Below are positions 1 to 5,160 of a DNA stretch of 5,160 bases, piece after piece. Under the pieces are notes generated by a model. That model was not told where the DNA came from. It did no database searches and was given only the letters and a program-made list of their open reading frames with translations. Numbering within the stretch: the stretch's first letter is position 1; every line of letters starts with the position of its first letter. The stretch lies in the NCBI GenBank assembly GCA_016880375.1, contig JAEHDO010000321.1:1-5160 (forward strand), read 5' to 3'. The stretch comes from Betaproteobacteria bacterium (GTDB lineage: Bacteria > Pseudomonadota > Gammaproteobacteria > Burkholderiales > Rhodocyclaceae). The position numbers were made by a program, and so were the translations under genes.

Positions 1-1
1 G

Positions 2-3000
2 GGCACCATCTCGCCCTGGTCGTCGAAGGCCACCGAGATCGCGCGACAGTGCGGCTTTGCTGCGGTCACCCGCGTCGAGCGTGGCACCGCCTTCCATGTC
101 GATGCCAAGGGCGATTCCGCCGCGGCGCTGCCCTTCATCCACGACCGCATGACCGAGTCGGTACTCGATTACGTCGATGCCGCCGAGGCCCTGTTCCGCC
201 ATTACGCGCCGCAGCCGCTGGCGACGGTGGATGTCGTAGGGAAGGGCCGCGCCGCGCTGGTCGCCGCCAACGGCGAGATGGGCCTCGCCCTGTCGGATGA
301 CGAGATCGATTACTTGGTGGAGAACTTCAGCCGCATCGGGCGCAACCCGACCGACGTCGAACTGATGATGTTCGCCCAGGCCAACTCCGAGCACTGCCGC
401 CACAAGATCTTCAACGCCGAGTGGGTGATCGACGGCGCCAAGCAGGCGCATTCCCTCTTCGGCATGATCCGCGAGTCGCACAAAGTCAGTCCCCGCGGCA
501 CGGTGGTGGCGTATTCCGACAACGCCGCCGTGCTCGAGGGCGCGATCGCGGCGCGCTTCCATCCCGGCGCCGGCGGCGCCTACGCCTATTCGGAAGAGCT
601 CACGCATTACCTCGCCAAGGTCGAGACGCACAACCATCCGACCGCCATCTCGCCCTTCCCGGGCGCGGCGACCGGCTCCGGCGGCGAAATCCGCGACGAG
701 GGCGCCACCGGCCGCGGCTCCAAGCCGAAGGCCGGCCTGTGCGGCTTCTCCGTCTCCAACCTGAACATTCCCGGCTACGCCCAGCCGTGGGAGCAGCCCT
801 ACGGCAAGCCCGGGCGCATCGCTTCGGCGCTCGACATCATGATCGAGGGGCCGATCGGCGCCGCCGCCTTCAACAACGAATTCGGCCGCCCGAACCTCGC
901 CGGCTATTTCCGCACTTTCGAGCAGGAGGTGGCGGGCGAGGTGCGCGGCTACCACAAGCCGATCATGATCGCCGGCGGCGTCGGCAACATCACCGCGCGC
1001 GATGCGCACAAAATCGAGTTTCAGGCCGGCGCGCTGCTCATCCAGCTCGGCGGCCCCGGCATGCTGATCGGGCTGGGCGGCGGCGCGGCGTCCTCCATGA
1101 CGACCGGCAGCAACACCGCCGACCTCGACTTCGCCTCGGTGCAGCGCGGCAACCCGGAGATCCAGCGCCGCGCGCAGGAAGTCATCGACCGCTGCTGGCA
1201 ATTGAAGGACAGCAACCCGATCCTCTCCATCCACGACGTCGGCGCCGGCGGCCTCTCCAACGCCCTGCCGGAACTGGCGCACGGCGCCGGCTGCGGCGCG
1301 CATTTCGAGCTGCGCCGCGTGCAGGTCGAGGAGCCGGGCATGTCGCCGCGCGAGATCTGGTGCAACGAGGCGCAGGAGCGCTATGTGCTGGCCATTGCGC
1401 CGGAGCGGCTGGACGAATTTCGCACGATCTGCGAACGCGAACGCTGTCCCTTCGCCGTGCTGGGCGAAGCGACGGCCGACGGCCGGCTGGTGGTCGCCGA
1501 CAGCCACTTCGGCAACAACGCCGTCGACATGGACATGGAAGTCCTGCTCGGCAAGCCGCCGAAAATGACACGCGACGTCGCGCGCAAGGCGCGCCACCTG
1601 CCGCCCTTCGACGTGGGCGATATCGACCTCAAGGACGCCGCCTGGCGCGTGCTGCGCATGCCGAGCGTCGCCGCGAAGCATTTCCTCATCACCATCGGCG
1701 ACCGCACGGTGGGCGGCATGACCGCGCGCGACCAGATGGTCGGGCCGTGGCAGGTGCCGGTGGCCGACTGCGCCGTCACTTCGCTGTCCTACGAAGGGTA
1801 TCTCGGCGAGACCTTCGCCATGGGCGAGAAGACGCCGCTGGCGCTGATCGATGCACCGGCCTCGGGCCGGATGGCCGTGGGCGAGGCCGTGATCAACCTC
1901 GCCGCCGCGCTGATCGGCGACATCGGCCGCATCAAACTCTCCGCCAACTGGATGGCGGCGGCCGGCCATCCGGGCGAGGACGCCGCGCTGTTCGACACGG
2001 TGAAGGCGGTCGGACTCGAGTTCTGTCCTGCGCTCGGCATCAGCATTCCGGTCGGCAAGGATTCGCTGTCGATGAAAACCACCTGGATCGAAGAGCCAGG
2101 TGGTTTCGGTGGAGACTTACCTGCAAAGCAGGTTAGTCGGAACCAAAACGGCCCGGTTAAGAAGCAGATCACTGCGCCGCTGTCGCTGATCATCTCGGCC
2201 TTCGCCGCCTGCGCCGACGTGCGCAAGACGCTGACGCCGCAGCTAAGCAGCGATGCCGGCGATACCGACCTCGTGCTGGTCGACCTCGGCCAGGGGAAAC
2301 ACCGCCTCGGCGGCTCGGCCTTCGCCCTGGCCTACAACGCGATGGGCGAGCATGCGCCGGACGCTGACGCCGCGCTGCTGAAGGGCTTCTTCGCCGCGAT
2401 CCAGGAGCTGAATGCGGCCGGCCTGCTGCTCGCCTACCACGATCGCTCCGACGGCGGCCTTTTCGCCGCCGCCTGCGAGATGGCCTTCGCCGGCCACTGC
2501 GGCGTCTCGCTCAACCTCGACACGCTGTGCTGGGACCCGCTGATGAACGACGCGGACGGGCTGGAGCGCAAGCCCGAACTGGCGAGCGGGCGCTTCCGCG
2601 ACCGCGTCATGGGTGCGCTGTTCGCCGAGGAGCTCGGCGCGCTAGTGCAGATCCGCCGCGACGACCGCGCGAAGGTCATGCAGGTGCTGCGCGCGCACGG
2701 CCTCGCTGCCTGCAGCCACACCGTCGGCGAGCTGAATGCGGCCGACGAAATCCGCGTCTGGCGCAACGCCAGGCCGCTGCTGAAGGAGAAGCGCGTCGAC
2801 CTGCAGCGCGCGTGGACGGAGACCAGCTTCCAGATCGCCCGCCTGCGCGACGACGCGCAATGCGCGCAGGAGGAATTCGATGCGCTGCTCGATGCCGCCG
2901 ATCCCGGCGTGTCGGCAGCACTGACTTTCGATCCGGCCGAGGACATTGCCGCACCGATGATCGCCAAGGGAGCGCGGCCGAAGATTGCCATCCTGCGCGA

Positions 3001-3736
3001 GCAGGGCGTGAACGGCCAGGTGGAAATGGCCGCCGCCTTCGACCGCGCCGGCTTCGCTTCAGTCGACGTGCACATGAGCGACCTGCAGGCGCGCCGTGTC
3101 GCGCTGGCTGACTTTTCCGGGCTGGTCGCCTGCGGCGGCTTCTCCTACGGCGACGTGCTCGGCGCCGGCCAGGGTTGGGCCAAGTCGATCCTCTTCAGCG
3201 ACCCGCTGCGCGCGGAGTTCGAAGCCTTCTTCAAGCGCAGCGGCACTTTCGCACTGGGCGTCTGCAACGGCTGCCAGATGATGAGCCACCTTGCCGGGAT
3301 CATCCCCGGCGCCGAGCACTGGCCGCGCTTCGCGCGCAACCGCAGCGAGCAGTTCGAGGCGCGCTTCGTCATGGTGGAGGTGCCGCAGAACCCCTCTCTG
3401 TTCCTCGACGGCATGGCTGGCAGCCGCCTGCCCATCGTTGTCTCTCATGGTGAAGGTCGCGCCGACTTCACCGCGCACGGCCGGCAGCAGGACGCCATCG
3501 TCGCGCTGCGCTACGTCGATAACCACGGCCGCGTCGCGACGAGCTATCCCTTCAACCCGAACGGCTCGCCCGACGGCATCGCCGGCCTCACCACCGCCGA
3601 CGGCCGCTTCACCATCATGATGCCGCACCCCGAGCGCATCTTCCGCACGCTGCAGATGTCCTGGCATCCGGAGAACTGGGGCGAGGACGGGCCGTGGCTG
3701 CGCATGTTCCGCAATGCGCGCAAGTGGCTGGGCTAG
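2..3736 (+). CDS. purL: Phosphoribosylformylglycinamidine synthase, large single-chain form (5'-truncated by window edge)
   Basis: Cytoplasmic enzyme of de novo purine synthesis that converts FGAR, ATP and glutamine to FGAM. The frame is open from base 2, giving 1244 visible residues. The visible start [11 protein letters not shown] matches about residue 82 of the 1295-aa E. coli enzyme, so roughly 80-85 residues and the true start lie left of the window; the ATG at 149 is internal. Visible numbering: remnant of the PurS-like N-terminal domain; linker with [10 protein letters not shown] (126-135, conserved His131); synthetase domain with [15 protein letters not shown] (225-239), [10 protein letters not shown] (411-420), [12 protein letters not shown] (573-584), GKDSLSMKT (685-693) and HDRSDGGL (813-820); class I glutamine amidotransferase domain from about 994, with nucleophile Cys1088 in GVCNGCQMM and His1209/Glu1211 in MMPHPER. 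All catalytic residues are present, so it should be active. Oddity: residues ~696-719 form an enlarged Gly-rich loop (25 residues between KTTW and KQIT, versus about 7 in E. coli) encoded by atypical DNA. It ends in TAG, 3 bases from the convergent nosL stop. Confidence 0.97.
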   Translation, partial: GTISPWSSKATEIARQCGFAAVTRVERGTAFHVDAKGDSAAALPFIHDRMTESVLDYVDAAEALFRHYAPQPLATVDVVGKGRAALVAANGEMGLALSDDEIDYLVENFSRIGRNPTDVELMMFAQANSEHCRHKIFNAEWVIDGAKQAHSLFGMIRESHKVSPRGTVVAYSDNAAVLEGAIAARFHPGAGGAYAYSEELTHYLAKVETHNHPTAISPFPGAATGSGGEIRDEGATGRGSKPKAGLCGFSVSNLNIPGYAQPWEQPYGKPGRIASALDIMIEGPIGAAAFNNEFGRPNLAGYFRTFEQEVAGEVRGYHKPIMIAGGVGNITARDAHKIEFQAGALLIQLGGPGMLIGLGGGAASSMTTGSNTADLDFASVQRGNPEIQRRAQEVIDRCWQLKDSNPILSIHDVGAGGLSNALPELAHGAGCGAHFELRRVQVEEPGMSPREIWCNEAQERYVLAIAPERLDEFRTICERERCPFAVLGEATADGRLVVADSHFGNNAVDMDMEVLLGKPPKMTRDVARKARHLPPFDVGDIDLKDAAWRVLRMPSVAAKHFLITIGDRTVGGMTARDQMVGPWQVPVADCAVTSLSYEGYLGETFAMGEKTPLALIDAPASGRMAVGEAVINLAAALIGDIGRIKLSANWMAAAGHPGEDAALFDTVKAVGLEFCPALGISIPVGKDSLSMKTTWIEEPGGFGGDLPAKQVSRNQNGPVKKQITAPLSLIISAFAACADVRKTLTPQLSSDAGDTDLVLVDLGQGKHRLGGSAFALAYNAMGEHAPDADAALLKGFFAAIQELNAAGLLLAYHDRSDGGLFAAACEMAFAGHCGVSLNLDTLCWDPLMNDADGLERKPELASGRFRDRVMGALFAEELGALVQIRRDDRAKVMQVLRAHGLAACSHTVGELNAADEIRVWRNARPLLKEKRVDLQRAWTETSFQIARLRDDAQCAQEEFDALLDAADPGVSAALTFDPAEDIAAPMIAKGARPKIAILREQGVNGQVEMAAAFDRAGFASVDVHMSDLQARRVALADFSGLVACGGFSYGDVLGAGQGWAKSILFSDPLRAEFEAFFKRSGTFALGVCNGCQMMSHLAGIIPGAEHWPRFARNRSEQFEARFVMVEVPQNPSLFLDGMAGSRLPIVVSHGEGRADFTAHGRQQDAIVALRYVDNHGRVATSYPFNPNGSPDGIAGLTTADGRFTIMMPHPERIFRTLQMSWHPENWGEDGPWLRMFRNARKWLG
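2076..2106. repeat. Perfect 11-bp inverted repeat with 9-base loop
   Basis: AAACCACCTGG (2076-2086) is the exact reverse complement of CCAGGTGGTTT (2096-2106), separated by ATCGAAGAG. The left arm encodes the conserved Lys-Thr-Thr-Trp segment of PurL. The right arm lies in the extra loop, so the right arm looks like the newer, derived copy. In mRNA it would form a stable stem-loop within the coding region. It is not followed by a U-run, so it is not an intrinsic terminator. Confidence 0.85.
2087..2158 (+). other. Probable in-frame small palindromic insertion inside purL
   Basis: Between the conserved KTTW and [10 protein letters not shown] segments this stretch encodes a Gly/Asn/Gln-rich loop about 18 residues (54 bases) longer than my recollection of the E. 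coli sequence. It uses codons that are scarce elsewhere in the gene (TTA, CCT, GCA, GGA, AGT, GTT, CCA). By hand count it is about 52% G+C over 2101-2160, against 67% over 2161-2220. It contains one arm of an 11-bp inverted repeat and a complete 6-bp hairpin, and TGGTT at 2101-2105 can pair with AACCA at 2141-2145. The frame stays open, so it is translated. The exact boundaries are uncertain, because no target-site duplication is clear. It could be a palindromic-repeat insertion, as known for Rickettsia palindromic elements inside proteins, or a locally generated duplication. Confidence 0.55.
2119..2133. repeat. 6-bp hairpin ACCTGC-AAA-GCAGGT
   Basis: ACCTGC (2119-2124) and GCAGGT (2128-2133) are perfect inverted arms around an AAA loop. 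After a T-T mismatch, two further pairs (CT 2116-2117 with AG 2135-2136) extend the stem. It lies 12 bases downstream of the 11-bp inverted repeat and shares its ACCTG/CAGGT core, giving two tandem hairpins inside the purL loop insertion. Confidence 0.75.
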
Positions 3737-3746
3737 GTTCTAGAAC
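3737..3746. repeat. Palindrome GTTCTAGAAC at the purL/nosL convergent junction
   Basis: This is a perfect 10-bp palindrome immediately after the purL TAG (3734-3736). It contains the TAG of the convergent nosL (CTA on +, 3740-3742). CTAG, a tetranucleotide scarce in many bacterial genomes, occurs twice within 11 bases (3733-3736 and 3740-3743). It is too short and lacks the U-tract needed to act as an intrinsic terminator. Nothing else in the 3-base intergene resembles one. Confidence 0.6.
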
Positions 3747-4216
3747 TTTCCGTCGTCGAGTTTGAAAGGCAGCTCGCGCGTCACCTCGGCGAAGCCGAGG
3801 ATGCGCTTGCCCTTGTGGTCCTTGAGGAAGTCCTCGGCGTCCGCCCGCGTGGCGAGCGGCACCAGTTCGTGGCCCATCGGGCCGAGCACGTCGGAGCCGA
3901 CGACGAAGAAGGCCTTCTGCGCGTCGATGCGCTGCAGGGCATAGAAATCCGTCACCTGGATGGCGGCGATGTCCTCGCGGCGGTGGCCCGGCGCGTATTT
4001 CGGCAGGTCGTGCAGGTACTTGAAGAGGTCCTTGGCGCCGTCGAAGAAATGCGCATGGCCGTCCCTGTACTGCACGACGGCCACCCAGTTCGGGTACTTT
4101 GACACCAGCATGCCGCACACCGGGCAGAGGTCCTTCGGCCCCGGCTTGTCGGCGCTCTGGGCCGGCGCGAGACCGGCCCAGGACGCGAGCAGCACTACGG
4201 CAAGAAAACGCTTCAT
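3740..4216 (-). CDS. nosL: NosL family periplasmic copper chaperone-like protein (158 aa)
   Basis: NosL proteins bind Cu(I) and support maturation of the copper sites of nitrous oxide reductase in the periplasm. The start at 4216 gives a Sec signal peptide: MKRFLAV, then a hydrophobic core, with likely signal peptidase I cleavage around APA-Q (residue 19/20). The mature part opens with CPVCGM (31-36), the family metal-binding motif, followed by FFDGAKDLFKY (57-67), the VTDFYAL segment (88-94), GSDVLGPMGHELVPL (107-121) and a C-terminal DHKGKRILGF segment (133-142). These match the family pattern along its full length. No lipobox Cys is present, unlike the classical NosL lipoprotein. An upstream in-frame ATG (4648) would read through the neighbouring gene in the wrong frame and is not the start. 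The start codon overlaps the preceding gene's TGA in ATGA, suggesting coupled translation. Which cuproenzyme it serves cannot be told from this window. Confidence 0.9.
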   Translation of the reverse strand: MKRFLAVVLLASWAGLAPAQSADKPGPKDLCPVCGMLVSKYPNWVAVVQYRDGHAHFFDGAKDLFKYLHDLPKYAPGHRREDIAAIQVTDFYALQRIDAQKAFFVVGSDVLGPMGHELVPLATRADAEDFLKDHKGKRILGFAEVTRELPFKLDDGKF

Positions 4217-4818
4217 CCGCGCTTCTGCTCCATCATCTTCCTGCGGCGTTCCTCGCGATTCCTGCGGATCTGCGCGACGTCGGCCGCCATGTCGAGGTAG
4301 GACTGCTTGAGCGCCTCGTCGAAGTTGCCGAATTCGCCGCCGTGCTTCTGGCGGAACTGCTCGACGACCTCTTTCGAGGCGAAGGAGTGCTTGCTGCGCT
4401 TGGTCATGGCGTGCTTGAGGTCGGCGCCGATGAGGTAGGTGAGCTGCTCGACCGGCAGCAGCGGACGCGGCTCGGCGGCGGAGCCGTAGTCCGGCCCCCA
4501 GATCATCTTCGGCTCGCGGTCGATGTTCACGCCGAGGCTCAGGCCGAGGCAGTGGATGGAGCAGACGCCGTCCACCAGGTCGTCGCTGTACTGCACCAGC
4601 ATGCGCGCGCGGTGGTGCTCGCTGCGGTCCATGCCGCAGTAGGGGCACTTTGGATATTTCCCCAATTCGTTCTCCAGCGGCTTGGCGTCGGCCGGCTTCT
4701 TCGGCGTGAATTGCGCCGGCGTGCCGTCGGTCGGGCAGGCTTGCTGGGCGTGGGTTGTGGTGGCGATGCCGGCGGCGGTGGCCGCCAGCGAGAGTTTCAA
4801 CATGTCGCGGCGTTTCAT
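4213..4818 (-). CDS. NosL-domain protein with twin-arginine signal (201 aa)
   Basis: Predicted periplasmic metal-binding protein of the NosL superfamily. It begins MKRRDMLKLSLAATAAG, with RRDMLK fitting the Tat consensus (S/T)RRxFLK, a hydrophobic stretch to about residue 20 and likely cleavage after THA (24). The NosL signature CPYCGM is at 58-63, followed by ARMLVQYSDD and DGVCSIHC, which adds a second Cys pair (C86, C90), plus C28 near the mature N-terminus. The middle (GPDYGS, 108-113) and C-terminal half are less familiar. The last 17 residues are strongly basic (RRNREERRRK, 185-194), perhaps helical. A well-placed AGGGAG six bases before the ATG fixes the start. It overlaps the downstream nosL by 4 bases, so the two are very likely co-expressed. 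Tat export would suggest folding or metal loading before export, as an inference. The specific role is unknown; copper handling is the best guess from the family. Confidence 0.83.
   Translation of the reverse strand: MKRRDMLKLSLAATAAGIATTTHAQQACPTDGTPAQFTPKKPADAKPLENELGKYPKCPYCGMDRSEHHRARMLVQYSDDLVDGVCSIHCLGLSLGVNIDREPKMIWGPDYGSAAEPRPLLPVEQLTYLIGADLKHAMTKRSKHSFASKEVVEQFRQKHGGEFGNFDEALKQSYLDMAADVAQIRRNREERRRKMMEQKRG
4228..4231 (-). promoter_or_regulatory. Ribosome binding site for nosL, within the upstream gene
   Basis: GGAG on the - strand lies 11 bases before the ATG at 4216, within the last codons of the Tat-NosL gene. The spacing is a little long. Combined with the ATGA stop/start overlap (4216-4213), it supports 4216 as the start and re-initiation by ribosomes ending the upstream frame. 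Confidence 0.5.
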
Positions 4819-4824
4819 TTCGTT

Positions 4825-4830
4825 CTCCCT
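4825..4830 (-). promoter_or_regulatory. Ribosome binding site AGGGAG for the Tat-NosL gene
   Basis: On the - strand AGGGAG is followed by six bases (AACGAA) and then the ATG at 4818. This is near-ideal Shine-Dalgarno spacing, and it decides this start over the internal ATG five codons later. Confidence 0.7.
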
Positions 4831-4841
4831 AATGAGCGATC

Positions 4842-4852
4842 TTGCAATGCAA
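4842..4852. promoter_or_regulatory. Short palindrome TTGCA-A-TGCAA in the 79-base leader, possible operator
   Basis: The gap between the membrane-protein stop and the Tat-NosL start (4819-4897) is more A+T-rich than its surroundings. It holds a perfect 5-1-5 dyad, with TAATAT adjacent on its upstream side in the - strand direction (4852-4857). TAATAT matches the sigma-70 -10 consensus at 4 of 6 positions, and no good -35 lies 16-18 bases before it. No FNR-type TTGAT-N4-ATCAA box is present. It could be a weak internal promoter or operator, or mere leader sequence. Confidence 0.25.
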
Positions 4853-4897
4853 TATTAGGCTTTGCGAATTGAGATAGCCTGCGACATAACGCCGCAC

Positions 4898-5160
4898 TCA
4901 GCCGACAAGTTTCACCATCACGAGAAAGTAGCGCAGGCCCTGCCACAGGGTCGACACGCCCAGCGCGATGACGAACAGCGCGGCGCCCTTGAGCAGCCAG
5001 CCGCGCAGGCGCGGGCCGAGCTTGCCGAAGAGGAAGGAGGCGGAAAGCATCGAGGGCAGGGTGCCGGCGCCGAAGGCCAGCATCAGCAGCATGCCCTCGG
5101 GCGGCGAGGGCGCGGTGGTGGCCTGCACCGCCATCGCCATGGTCATCGAGCAGGGCATCA
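4898..5160 (-). CDS. DsbD_2/SafE-type ("sulfite exporter TauE/SafE family") membrane protein, C-terminal part
   Basis: Partial gene. It enters from beyond the right edge of the window and ends in TGA at 4898-4900. The 86 visible full codons, plus a preceding xTG codon cut by the edge, read (L/M/V)MPCSMTMAMAVQA, matching the GLxPCGxxxxAL motif that opens the second half of this polytopic inner-membrane family. Next comes a membrane segment with the family's AFGxGTLPS pattern (about 28-36, segment ~22-45), a basic loop KLGPRLRG (46-53), and a last membrane segment (~54-79) before a short tail. The substrate is uncertain. Relatives sit beside cytochrome oxidase and copper-handling genes, and the Met-rich PCSMTMAM replaces the usual PCGL-type sequence. 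Its position 79 bases upstream of two NosL genes on the same strand suggests a shared role, probably in copper or thiol handling, and possibly one operon. The start and first half are not visible. Confidence 0.8.
   Translation of the reverse strand, partial: MPCSMTMAMAVQATTAPSPPEGMLLMLAFGAGTLPSMLSASFLFGKLGPRLRGWLLKGAALFVIALGVSTLWQGLRYFLVMVKLVG

Noticed and set aside
421..2136. 571-aa open frame on the + strand
   Set aside because: It lies wholly inside purL in another frame. The product is Arg/Gly/Pro-rich, as expected from out-of-frame reading of GC-rich DNA, and shows no family motif.
2076..2136. Intrinsic terminator from the purL hairpins
   Set aside because: No U-run follows either stem, and the coding frame continues for over 1.6 kb.
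2521..2640. Second length difference in PurL ([16 protein letters not shown] region)
   Set aside because: It is longer than E. coli PurL by about 20 residues, but composition and codon use match the rest of the gene. Betaproteobacterial PurL is, as I recall, longer here, so it is probably normal lineage variation.
2434..3075. 213-aa antisense frame within purL
   Set aside because: It is a Ser/Arg/Ala-rich shadow of purL on the other strand, with no recognisable domain or convincing start signal. The 3059-3667 antisense frame is rejected for the same reason.
149..3736. Treating the ATG at 149 as the purL start
   Set aside because: The frame is open to base 2 and encodes the conserved [11 protein letters not shown] region of PurL. 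The true start lies outside the window.
3740..4648. 302-aa extended version of nosL starting at 4648
   Set aside because: The added N-terminal part is an Arg-rich out-of-frame read of the Tat-NosL gene. The start at 4216 gives a signal peptide and a stop/start overlap.
4099..4872. 257-aa open frame on the + strand opposite the NosL genes
   Set aside because: It is the complement of two well-supported coding genes. Its product is low-complexity Ala/Val/Leu/Arg with no motif, and the region upstream of its start lies inside nosL.
4861..4874. FNR/ANR box upstream of the NosL genes
   Set aside because: The best local dyad (TTTGCGAATTGAGA region) does not match TTGAT-N4-ATCAA in either half.

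Overview
The window looks like chromosomal DNA from a GC-rich Gram-negative proteobacterium. A betaproteobacterium, possibly of the Rhodocyclales type, fits best. This rests on the long single-chain PurL (the gamma/betaproteobacterial form), strong G/C third-position bias, and NosL-type copper proteins of a kind common in respiratory or denitrifying bacteria. The taxonomic call is an inference, since there is no rRNA or other marker here.

Layout. Positions 2-3736 on the + strand are the 3' 94% or so of purL, encoding FGAM synthase of purine biosynthesis; the first ~80-85 codons lie left of the window. From the right, a leftward (- strand) gene set converges on it. It consists of the C-terminal end of a DsbD_2/SafE-type membrane protein (5160-4898), a 201-aa Tat-exported NosL-domain protein (4818-4213), and a 158-aa Sec-exported NosL protein (4216-3740). 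The two NosL genes overlap by 4 bases (ATGA), so they are probably translationally coupled. Only 3 bases separate the purL stop from the nosL stop. No non-coding stretch exceeds 79 bases.

How the genes work together. purL is a housekeeping gene with no functional link to its convergent neighbours. The three leftward genes form a plausible periplasmic/inner-membrane metal-handling module: two NosL-fold proteins, each with a CPxCGM motif, and a polytopic membrane protein with a Met-rich Pro-Cys motif. Copper delivery, for example to nitrous oxide reductase or another cuproenzyme, is the best-supported hypothesis. No nosZ, nosR or nosDFY gene is visible here to confirm it.

Most unusual signal. 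Inside purL, about 2087-2158, the reading frame runs through a segment encoding roughly 18 residues more than the E. coli enzyme has at that point. Its G+C is lower, its codons are unlike the rest of the gene, and it carries two successive inverted repeats sharing an ACCTG/CAGGT core. This looks like an in-frame insertion of a small palindromic element, or palindrome formation by template switching, tolerated in a surface loop of an essential enzyme.
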